A DNA stretch of 5,290 bases, taken from the NCBI GenBank assembly GCA_947179285.1, contig CAMXAV010000069.1:1-5290 (forward strand). The letters run 5' to 3'. Positions 1 through 5,268 of this stretch are shown in pieces. Below the pieces are notes generated by a model. It saw only the letters and a program-made list of their open reading frames with translations, had not been told where the DNA came from and searched no databases. Within the stretch, counting starts at the first letter, position 1; the number at the start of each line of letters is the position of its first letter. The stretch comes from an uncultured Helicobacter sp. (GTDB lineage: Bacteria > Campylobacterota > Campylobacteria > Campylobacterales > Helicobacteraceae). A program made the position numbers and the translations under genes.

Positions 1-56
1 CACCAGATTGGATTATTAACAATGTCGTAAATCAAATTAAAGCAATTGATACGTAA
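1..56 (+). CDS. ispH: Probable IspH (HMBPP reductase), C-terminal end only
   Basis: This is the last 17 codons of a gene that begins outside the window. In frame 3 it reads PDWIINNVVNQIKAIDT and stops with TAA at 54-56. The P-D/E-W-I-I pattern resembles the C-terminus of IspH (LytB), where an S-(A/T)-P-x-W-I-I segment precedes a short final helix. IspH is the [4Fe-4S] enzyme that makes IPP and DMAPP in the last step of the MEP isoprenoid pathway; none of its cluster ligands lie in this fragment. Context supports the call: ispH lies directly upstream of rpsA in Helicobacter, and in some clostridia IspH is fused to S1 domains. The fragment is AT-rich (18 G+C in the first 60 bases), unlike the genes downstream. 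Seventeen residues are too few for a sequence-only call, so the name rests mainly on gene order. Confidence 0.6.
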   Translation, partial: PDWIINNVVNQIKAIDT

Positions 57-60
57 AGGA
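54..60 (+). promoter_or_regulatory. Shine-Dalgarno-like TAAAGGA fused to the ispH stop codon
   Basis: AAAGGA at 55-60 overlaps the upstream TAA stop (54-56). The same stop-plus-SD arrangement occurs before the 165-residue gene and before serA. Here, however, the next annotated gene (rpsA) is 86 bases away and has its own SD. The site therefore either serves a short leader ORF (GTG at 65 or ATG at 73) or is an unused match. Spacing is 4 bases to the GTG and 12 to the ATG. Confidence 0.35.
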
Positions 61-72
61 ATCTGTGTTACC

Positions 73-144
73 ATGCCACAAAAGATTGTTCCATTTGCAA
101 GAATTGCAAAATTTGGTTTTAACTTTATGGAGAAAGGTTTTTAA
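73..144 (+). CDS. Possible 23-residue leader ORF upstream of rpsA
   Basis: An ATG at 73-75 opens a 23-codon frame starting MPQKIVPFARIAKFG and ending in TAA at 142-144, two bases before the rpsA start codon and in a different frame from rpsA. An SD-like AAAGGA lies 12 bases upstream, which is long but usable. The predicted peptide is basic and rich in phenylalanine. A competing frame starts at GTG 65, with better SD spacing of 4 bases, and runs 29 codons to TGA at 152-154, overlapping the rpsA start. I do not recognise either peptide. Termination next to the rpsA start would allow translational coupling. Open frames of this size arise by chance in AT-rich DNA, so this is tentative. Confidence 0.25.
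   Translation: MPQKIVPFARIAKFGFNFMEKGF
91..116 (+). promoter_or_regulatory. Inverted repeat (stem-loop) in the rpsA leader
   Basis: TTTGCAA (94-100) and TTGCAAA (104-110) form a perfect 7-bp inverted repeat around the loop GAA. Outer CCA (91-93) can also pair with TGG (114-116) if ATT (111-113) bulges out. The element ends about 30 bases before the rpsA start and about 12 before its SD. It is AT-rich and followed by TTTT at 117-120, so it could be a weak intrinsic terminator or attenuator after ispH. It could equally be a translational control hairpin. In E. coli, S1 represses its own mRNA through a structured leader; whether this hairpin does that here is inference. Confidence 0.4.
129..137 (+). 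promoter_or_regulatory. Ribosome binding site of rpsA
   Basis: GGAGAAAGG precedes the ATG at 147. Its AAAGG core ends 9 bases before the start codon. A strong SD is worth noting because E. coli rpsA translates efficiently with almost none. Together with the acidic N-terminus that follows, it fixes the start at 147. Confidence 0.65.
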
Positions 145-146
145 GA

Positions 147-1814
147 ATGGTTGAGAGTGGGCAAAATAATTCTCATACTGAAGAAGACAATGAGTTCGTG
201 TCTTGGTTTGAAGGTGATGCAAAACAAAGCGAGGGTGGTCGACTCACAAAAGGGAAGATTATCAGCATCAATGAAAGTGAAGGCTTTGTTTTTGTTGATG
301 TGAATGAGAAAAACGAAGGCAGAATCCGCATCGAGGAAATCACCGATGCAGAGGGCAAGCTTTTGTTCAAAAAGGGCGATGAGCTCGATGTGGTTGTCAT
401 CAACGAAAATGGCGAACGCCCGATTGTCTCGCACAAAAAGGCGCTGAAGCGGCAGAAGATTCAGAAAAAAATCGAGGAGCTAGGAAGCGATTATAAAGAC
501 GTGGTGATTGAGGCAAAAATCGCGCATGGCAACAAGGGGGGATACACGCTCGAGGACGCAGACGGCGTGGAATATTTCATGCCCCGCAAAGTCGCCGCGC
601 TCAAAGAGGGCAGCTCGCACACGAACAAGCGCATTAAAGTTTGTATCATCAATATCAAGCCCGAAGAGCATACGATTATCGTTTCGCGTAAGCGGTTTTT
701 TGATATTGACACCAAAAACAAACAAGAAAAGGCACAACGGCTGCTTGACGCAACCGAGCCTTTGCGCGGCATTATCAAGAATGTTACGGCATTTGGTATG
801 TTTGTCGATGTCGATGGAATCGAGGGGCTCATTCACTATACCGAAATTAGCTATAAAGGGCATATCAATCCTGCCAAAAACTTCAAAGAAGGGCAGGAGG
901 TTTTTGTCAAGGCGATTGGCTATGATAAAGACAAAAAGCGCATTTCTTTTTCGATTAAAGCCACGACCGAAGATCCATGGGTTGAAATCGAAAACGAACT
1001 CGAAGTGGGCGATGCGATTAGCGTTGTTGTGAGCAATGTCGAATCGTATGGCGCGTTTGTCGATTTGGGCAACGACATCGAGGGCTTCTTGCATGTCTCC
1101 GAGATTTCGTGGGACAAAAACATCAAGCACCCCAACCAATACCTTAAAACAGGGCAGGAAATCGTTGTTGAGGTGATTGAGATTGACACCAAAGGGCGCA
1201 AGCTGCGCGTTTCGCAAAAGAATCTCATCGAGAAACCCTTTGTGCGTTTTTGCAAAACACACAAAGAAGGCGATGTGCTGAAGGGCAAAGTCGCGACACT
1301 CACCGATTTTGGCGCTTTTGTGAAGCTTGGCGAAATCGATGGCTTGCTGCACAATGAAGACGCGTTTTGGGACAAGAATCTGACCTGCAAAAACAGCTTC
1401 AAAGAGGGCGAAGAGATTGAAGTCAAGATTATCCGCATCGACCAACAAAAAGAACGCGTCTCGCTTAGCCGCAAGAGCCTCACCAACTCGCCTGTGGGCG
1501 ATTTTAGCAAAACACATGGAATTGATGATATTATTACAGGTACGATTCGCGACATCAAAGACTTTGGCGTGTTCATCAATATCCAAGAGGGCATTGACGC
1601 GCTCATTCGCACAGCCGACCTCGCCCCGCTCAACAAAGACGAGCTGCAAATCGGCGACACGATTGAAGGCGCGATTTCGATGATTGACAAGGCGAACAAC
1701 AAGATTCGCGTCTCTGTGCGCCGACTCGAGAAAATCAAAGAACGTGAGAGCCTCAAGGAATTTGGCTCAAACGAAAAAATCACGCTTGGTGATGTGATTC
1801 GCGATAAAACCTAA
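147..1814 (+). CDS. rpsA: 30S ribosomal protein S1
   Basis: This 555-residue protein is almost the same length as the 557-residue E. coli S1. It binds mRNA on the small ribosomal subunit and helps melt structured initiation regions. Six S1 (OB-fold) repeats can be placed at roughly residues 33-98, 117-183, 203-272, 287-357, 375-444 and 461-526, after an acidic N-terminal stretch (about 1-30). Repeats 3 to 6 carry the family signature: TAFGMFVDV (214-222), ESYGAFVDL (299-307), TDFGAFVKL (386-394) and KDFGVFINI (471-479). They also show the (D/E)G(L/F)(L/I)H motif in repeats 3-5 and the closing (R/K)(I/L)(R/S)(V/F)S strand. Repeat 2 has the divergent KGGYTLED...YFMPRK form usual for S1 domain 2. 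In E. coli the first two repeats dock S1 on the ribosome and the later ones bind RNA. The downstream gene starts 11 bases after the stop, so they are probably co-transcribed. The first 150 or so bases of the gene are much more AT-rich than the rest. Confidence 0.97.
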   Translation: MVESGQNNSHTEEDNEFVSWFEGDAKQSEGGRLTKGKIISINESEGFVFVDVNEKNEGRIRIEEITDAEGKLLFKKGDELDVVVINENGERPIVSHKKALKRQKIQKKIEELGSDYKDVVIEAKIAHGNKGGYTLEDADGVEYFMPRKVAALKEGSSHTNKRIKVCIINIKPEEHTIIVSRKRFFDIDTKNKQEKAQRLLDATEPLRGIIKNVTAFGMFVDVDGIEGLIHYTEISYKGHINPAKNFKEGQEVFVKAIGYDKDKKRISFSIKATTEDPWVEIENELEVGDAISVVVSNVESYGAFVDLGNDIEGFLHVSEISWDKNIKHPNQYLKTGQEIVVEVIEIDTKGRKLRVSQKNLIEKPFVRFCKTHKEGDVLKGKVATLTDFGAFVKLGEIDGLLHNEDAFWDKNLTCKNSFKEGEEIEVKIIRIDQQKERVSLSRKSLTNSPVGDFSKTHGIDDIITGTIRDIKDFGVFINIQEGIDALIRTADLAPLNKDELQIGDTIEGAISMIDKANNKIRVSVRRLEKIKERESLKEFGSNEKITLGDVIRDKT

Positions 1815-1819
1815 AGGAG
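1812..1819 (+). promoter_or_regulatory. SD TAAAGGAG overlapping the rpsA stop
   Basis: AAAGGAG shares bases with the TAA stop of rpsA and ends 6 bases before the ATG at 1826. This is a near-perfect match to the 16S anti-SD and implies translational coupling between S1 and the small membrane protein. Confidence 0.7.
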
Positions 1820-1825
1820 TGTTGC

Positions 1826-2323
1826 ATGCGTTTTGTCATTGCTGCTGTGGGGCTGATTGCCGTTGTGATTGTCGGGGTTGTTACCTTTAGCTATCTCAAG
1901 CTTTCGGCATTCGAGGACAAAGCCGCCGTTGCGCATGGCGGTGTTGCCATCTTCAACGACCGCAGCAGCGGCGGAATCCGCAACGACAACCAATCGATTC
2001 TCGATGAAACGGGCTGGGCAAAAGATTTTATCGAAAGCACGCAAAGCAGCTATGCCTACCCCGCTTTGGAGCTCGACATCAACTTTGATTTGCAAGCCCC
2101 CGAGAAAACATACAAACAATTCCGCGTGATTGTTGAGCCGCTCGATTCGTATAAATTTTTCTGCCTACATCAGGTGCTAAGCAGCAATGGCATGAACTAT
2201 GCCTATTACAAAAGCGGCAATCAATTGCAGCTCATGGTTAGCGCCAAAAGCGAGGAATTTTTGAATCAAGTGCTTTCGCAGCTCAATCGCTATGAAATCA
2301 AATACCAAATCGACAAAAGTTAA
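1826..2323 (+). CDS. Conserved hypothetical membrane-anchored protein (HP0398-like by position)
   Basis: The 165-residue product has no function I can recognise. Residues 3-25 form one strongly hydrophobic segment (FVIAAVGLIAVVIVGVVTFSY) after a lone arginine, so it is an N-terminal membrane anchor or uncleaved signal; there is no lipobox cysteine. The remainder (about 30-165) is soluble, mixed alpha/beta in character, probably periplasmic, with one cysteine (in FFCLHQ) and a basic C-terminus ending IDKS. No catalytic motif is evident. Its place between rpsA and serA matches my recollection of H. pylori, which suggests an old conserved arrangement rather than recent insertion. The SD overlaps the rpsA stop, and its own stop overlaps the serA SD, so it is probably translated in step with both. 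A link to translation or serine metabolism is possible but unsupported by the sequence. Confidence 0.88.
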   Translation: MRFVIAAVGLIAVVIVGVVTFSYLKLSAFEDKAAVAHGGVAIFNDRSSGGIRNDNQSILDETGWAKDFIESTQSSYAYPALELDINFDLQAPEKTYKQFRVIVEPLDSYKFFCLHQVLSSNGMNYAYYKSGNQLQLMVSAKSEEFLNQVLSQLNRYEIKYQIDKS

Positions 2324-2327
2324 AGGA
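2321..2327 (+). promoter_or_regulatory. SD TAAAGGA overlapping the upstream stop, before serA
   Basis: AAAGGA (2322-2327) overlaps the TAA stop of the 165-residue gene and lies 5 bases before the ATG at 2333. It supports that ATG as the serA start and the coupling of the two genes. Confidence 0.7.
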
Positions 2328-2332
2328 TTGCT

Positions 2333-3913
2333 ATGCCATACAAAATCGTTGTTTGCGACCATATCCACGAGAGCGGGTTGCAGATTCTCCGCAAAAATAA
2401 AGAAGTCGAGCTCATCGAAGCTGCCAAACACCCCAAAGACAGACTCGGCGAGGTTTTGCATGATGCCGATGTTGCGATTACGCGTAGTTCGACCGATGTC
2501 GATTCCGCCTTTTTGGACGTTGCGCCAAAGCTAAGCGCGATTGTGCGTGCGGGCGTGGGGGTTGATAATGTCGATATTGACGCATGCAGCAAAAAGGGCA
2601 TCGTGGTGATGAATGTCCCCACCGCAAACACGATTGCCGCTGTGGAGCTCACGATGGCGCACATGCTAAACGCCGTGCGGCAGTTTCCGGGTGCGAATCA
2701 TCAGCTTAAAGAGCAGCGAATCTGGAAACGCGAGGATTGGTATGGCACAGAGCTCAAGGCAAAGACGCTTGGAATCATCGGCTTTGGCAATATCGGCAGC
2801 CGCGTGGGCGTGCGCGCCAAGGCGTTTGAGCTCAATGTCATCACGTATGACCCTTATATCAAGCCCACGAAGGCGACAGATTTGGGAATCGCCTACACGA
2901 CAAATTTTGATGACATTCTCGCATGCGACATCATCACGATTCACACGCCCAAGAATCGCGAGACTATCAATATGATTAACAAAGAGCATTTTCACAAAAT
3001 GAAAGACGGCGTGATTCTTATCAACTGCGCGCGCGGCGGGCTGTATAACGAAGAGGCGCTGATTGAGGGGCTTAAGAGCAAGAAAATCCGCTTTGCCTCG
3101 ATTGATGTGTTTAGCAAAGAGCCCGCAACGAGCAACCCGTTGCTTGATTTGCCCAATGTCTATGTAACGCCGCACATCGGCGCAAACACGCTCGAATCGC
3201 AAGAGAAAATCGCGATTGAGGCGGCAGAAGCGGCGATTCAGGCGGCGCGCCGTTGCAGCTACCCCAATGCGCTCAACCTGCCTATCAAAGAAAGCGAGCT
3301 ACCGCCGTTTCTAAAGCCCTATTTGGAGCTCATTCAAAAAATGGGATTCCTCGCGACACAAATCAACAAATGCCCATTGCGCACGATTGATTTGACGCTC
3401 GAAGGCGAGGTGGCGCGCTATGGCGATTCTCTGCTGGCTTCGTTGCTCGTTGGCGCGTTGAGCGAATCGCTTGGCGAGAAGATTAATTATGTCAATGCGC
3501 CGCATATCGCGGTTGAGCGTGGGATTAAGCACAACATCTACACAAAAGATAGAGGCACTTATACAAACAAAATCACGCTCAAAGTCAGCGGCGAAAGCAG
3601 CAACATCACGCTTGCGGGCACGGTGTTTGACGAAAATGTGTTGCGCATTGTCTCGGTGAATGGTTTTGGCATGGACATCACCCCCGCAGGGCGCATGATA
3701 TTCTTCAAAAACACCGATGTTCCGGGCGTGATTCGCGACATTGGGACAATCTTGGCAAACCATGCGATTAATATCGCCGATTTTCGGCTTGGGCGCAACA
3801 ACCACAACGAGGCGCTTGCCGTGATTTTGGTTGATGATGATGTGAATAGCGACACGCTCGCCGAGCTTCGGGCGATTCCCGCTTGCCTCTCGGTGGGCTA
3901 TGCGGTGATTTAG
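2333..3913 (+). CDS. serA: D-3-phosphoglycerate dehydrogenase (type 1, with ACT domain)
   Basis: The 526-residue enzyme oxidises 3-phosphoglycerate to 3-phosphohydroxypyruvate with NAD+, the first committed step of serine synthesis in the cytoplasm. The length fits the long type 1 form, as in Mycobacterium tuberculosis. The N-terminal substrate-binding part (about 1-100) has RSST at 51-54. The Rossmann region has GFGNIG (150-155), giving GxGxxG, and D173 in TYDPY as the likely NAD ribose ligand. The catalytic triad of the D-2-hydroxyacid dehydrogenase family is present: R234 in NCARGG, E263 in SKEP and H281 in PHIGANT (usually HLGAST). Residues about 318-450 form the intervening ASB domain. 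Residues 454-526 form an ACT domain with DVPGVI and INIA, which in this family binds serine for feedback inhibition. Coupled to the upstream gene at a 9-base gap. Its TAG stop overlaps the stop of the convergent gene. Confidence 0.96.
   Translation: MPYKIVVCDHIHESGLQILRKNKEVELIEAAKHPKDRLGEVLHDADVAITRSSTDVDSAFLDVAPKLSAIVRAGVGVDNVDIDACSKKGIVVMNVPTANTIAAVELTMAHMLNAVRQFPGANHQLKEQRIWKREDWYGTELKAKTLGIIGFGNIGSRVGVRAKAFELNVITYDPYIKPTKATDLGIAYTTNFDDILACDIITIHTPKNRETINMINKEHFHKMKDGVILINCARGGLYNEEALIEGLKSKKIRFASIDVFSKEPATSNPLLDLPNVYVTPHIGANTLESQEKIAIEAAEAAIQAARRCSYPNALNLPIKESELPPFLKPYLELIQKMGFLATQINKCPLRTIDLTLEGEVARYGDSLLASLLVGALSESLGEKINYVNAPHIAVERGIKHNIYTKDRGTYTNKITLKVSGESSNITLAGTVFDENVLRIVSVNGFGMDITPAGRMIFFKNTDVPGVIRDIGTILANHAINIADFRLGRNNHNEALAVILVDDDVNSDTLAELRAIPACLSVGYAVI
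3910..3913. other. Convergent stop-codon overlap (TTAG)
   Basis: The four bases TTAG give the serA stop (TAG, 3911-3913) on the plus strand and the small lipoprotein stop (TAA, 3912-3910) on the minus strand. The genes overlap tail to tail with no intergenic DNA, so each transcript must end inside, or run antisense into, the other gene. Confidence 0.9.
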
Positions 3914-4287
3914 CGCGGCTCTTTGCGCTCCTCGCCCACGGGGAGCTGGCTCGCATAATCTTCAACCATATAAATCGGCGTGAGCAGCAGATTCTCCGCA
4001 TGCACGGGCGTGAGCGTTGTGCTCGCCACAAAGGTTGTCGCGTCTATCACGCCAAGCAACAAACGTTTGCTATAATCCTTGTCGTGCCGCGTCTGCTGCT
4101 GCACAAAGCGCCTTTGTTCCTTTTTTGCCTCTTTATATTCAATAAACGCTTGCGGGTCATCGTTTGCGCCTCCCTCTTTGTAGGCTTCCCATAATGAATT
4201 GAAAAATTCGGGATTGCCCGAGTTCGTAACGCTACACCCCACAACCAAAGCGGCGGCAACGCATAAGCACCACTTCGCATGTTTCAT
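3910..4287 (-). CDS. Small lipoprotein of unknown function
   Basis: The 125-residue product begins with a type II signal peptide: K2/K5, a hydrophobic core (about 6-16) and the lipobox LVVGC, with C18 as the lipidated residue. Serine follows the cysteine, which by the E. coli rule favours the outer membrane, though the rule is unproven in this phylum. The mature part of about 107 residues has a charged, helix-prone stretch (about 46-66, EYKEAKKEQRR) and a mildly hydrophobic C-terminal half (about 75-107). C18 is the only cysteine in the mature protein. I do not recognise the family. The start at 4287 is supported by AGGAG seven bases upstream. The gene lies 9 bases after the Sel1-repeat lipoprotein gene and is probably co-expressed with it, so a shared envelope role is possible. 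Its TAA stop lies inside the last bases of serA. Confidence 0.85.
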   Translation of the reverse strand: MKHAKWCLCVAAALVVGCSVTNSGNPEFFNSLWEAYKEGGANDDPQAFIEYKEAKKEQRRFVQQQTRHDKDYSKRLLLGVIDATTFVASTTLTPVHAENLLLTPIYMVEDYASQLPVGEERKEPR

Positions 4288-4293
4288 TGTGGT

Positions 4294-4298
4294 CTCCT
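4294..4298 (-). promoter_or_regulatory. SD AGGAG overlapping the upstream stop
   Basis: Read on the minus strand, TAGGAG joins the TAG stop of the Sel1-repeat gene (4299-4297) to the SD. The SD ends six bases before the ATG at 4287 if counted from 4294. This is the same stop/SD fusion as on the other strand and implies coupled translation of the two lipoproteins. Confidence 0.65.
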
Positions 4299-5256
4299 AG
4301 ATTCGCGATTCGTGAATCTGTGGCTTTTCTTCGTCTTTTTTCGGCTGTGGATTCTTGAAATCCTGCCATTCTTGCTTGATATGGTCGCATTCGTCTTCGC
4401 ACAAATCCATCGCCTTGCGATAGAACGATTCGGCTTGCGATTTGGACTTGCCACGTTTCTCGTTTATAAGCTCTTTGGCGACATTGAGGCATTCCCTCGC
4501 ATCGCCAAGCGCACAGAGCCGCTCGCGCGTTTGGCGCACAACGCTGGGCTTGACATCATACGATTCCGCAAGCATCGCCTTGCATGACTGCGCCTCGCCC
4601 AACGCGCATGCGCGCTCAAAAAAGCCAAAGGCAGCGTCCATCTCGTCTTTTTCGCTAAGCGCGAGCCCGAGAATATGGCAAGAGGTCTTGTCTTTTTCTT
4701 TGCATGCTTTGTCCAAAAACGGAATCGCGCGTTCGCGTTCGTCTTGGTGAAAATAAAACGCGCCCGCAAACGCATAGAACTTCGCGCCATCGCAATGCGC
4801 GTCTGCGTTTTTGCATGCAAAGCGCAGATAGCTTGTCGCCTTGCGCCCGTTGTTTTGCAGCGCGAGCTCCTCGCACGCGCTCACATGCCCCATTTTGCAT
4901 GCCCTGTCGGTGTATTCCTCATAGAGCCTTTGTGCCTGCTGTTTGCTAAGCTGTGGCGAATCGTATTGCGCAACGAGCAAGCACATGCGCGCGTCATTCT
5001 CGCAGCCTTCAATCAAGAGCTCAAGCGCCTTTTCGTGGTTGGTTTTTGTCCCCATTCCTTCTTGATAAAGCCGCGCCGCTTGTTCGCAGCTTTTGGCAAA
5101 GCCCGCATAGCATGAACGTTCAAAATAATGAACGGCGACATCGTAGGCTTCGTAGCTCAAGGCGCGAATGCCCTTTTCAAACAATGTGATTTTGTCCTCT
5201 TTGTCCGAACACGCAACAAGCACAAATGCAGCAAGCAAGCATAGAAACGCGCGCAT
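4297..5256 (-). CDS. Cysteine-rich Sel1-like-repeat lipoprotein (Helicobacter Hcp-like)
   Basis: The 319-residue product has a lipoprotein signal peptide (MRAFLCLLAAFVLVAC) with a VLVAC lipobox, so C16 is probably lipidated after cleavage. The mature part is built from Sel1-like helical repeats of about 28-38 residues, each typically with two cysteines seven residues apart: C49/C57, C120/C128, C185/C193, C217/C225 and C248/C256. C85/C92 and C148/C155 have six residues between them, and C286/C290 has three. In Helicobacter cysteine-rich (Hcp) proteins such pairs form a disulfide in each helix hairpin, and the fold is an alpha/alpha superhelix. The 16 mature cysteines besides C16 all pair this way. 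The tail (about 296-319) is charged and outside the repeats. Hcp proteins are exported and several are known antigens or beta-lactam binders; here the lipobox suggests membrane tethering. Exact function is unknown. It is followed after 9 bases by the small lipoprotein gene. Confidence 0.9.
   Translation of the reverse strand: MRAFLCLLAAFVLVACSDKEDKITLFEKGIRALSYEAYDVAVHYFERSCYAGFAKSCEQAARLYQEGMGTKTNHEKALELLIEGCENDARMCLLVAQYDSPQLSKQQAQRLYEEYTDRACKMGHVSACEELALQNNGRKATSYLRFACKNADAHCDGAKFYAFAGAFYFHQDERERAIPFLDKACKEKDKTSCHILGLALSEKDEMDAAFGFFERACALGEAQSCKAMLAESYDVKPSVVRQTRERLCALGDARECLNVAKELINEKRGKSKSQAESFYRKAMDLCEDECDHIKQEWQDFKNPQPKKDEEKPQIHESRI
4299..4319 (-). promoter_or_regulatory. Intercistronic hairpin adjoining the SD
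   Basis: On the minus strand, AGATTCACG and CGCGAATCT can form a 9-bp stem with one A-C mismatch and the loop AAT. It covers the last codons of the Sel1-repeat gene (HESRI and stop) and ends on the base next to AGGAG, the SD of the following gene. There is no U-run after it, so it is not a standard terminator. A terminating ribosome would melt it, so a role in translational coupling or mRNA processing is plausible inference. Confidence 0.45.
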
Positions 5257-5268
5257 ACTCCCCCCTTT
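5257..5268 (-). promoter_or_regulatory. Purine-rich ribosome binding site of the Sel1-repeat lipoprotein
   Basis: On the minus strand AAGGGGGGAGT precedes the ATG at 5256, preceded in turn by a run of A. AAGG lies seven bases from the start codon; the closer GGAG would be too near. The homopolymeric A and G runs could vary in length by slippage and so alter SD spacing. Only 22 more bases of upstream sequence are available, too few to call a promoter. Confidence 0.5.

Noticed and set aside
63..122. Read-through frame after the ispH stop with a C-x2-C-x2-C pattern
   Set aside because: It needs stop-codon read-through or a CTG start, has only about 19 codons, and the cysteine pattern can arise by chance in so short a stretch.
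480..1783. Long minus-strand open frames of 389 and 287 codons opposite rpsA
   Set aside because: They are antisense to a clear six-repeat S1 gene. Their composition mirrors S1 codons and they show no SD or family resemblance.
2666..3805. Minus-strand open frames of 178 and 164 codons opposite serA
   Set aside because: They are shadows of the SerA coding frame, which carries all catalytic and cofactor motifs.
3912..3946. Possible intrinsic terminator for serA
   Set aside because: Short stems (AGCGC/GCGCT and GCTCCTC/GGGGAGC) exist but no T-run follows on either strand, and both lie in coding sequence.
4279..5115. Plus-strand open frames opposite the Sel1-repeat gene
   Set aside because: The minus strand has a signal peptide, lipobox and regular cysteine repeats; the plus-strand frames have no such structure.
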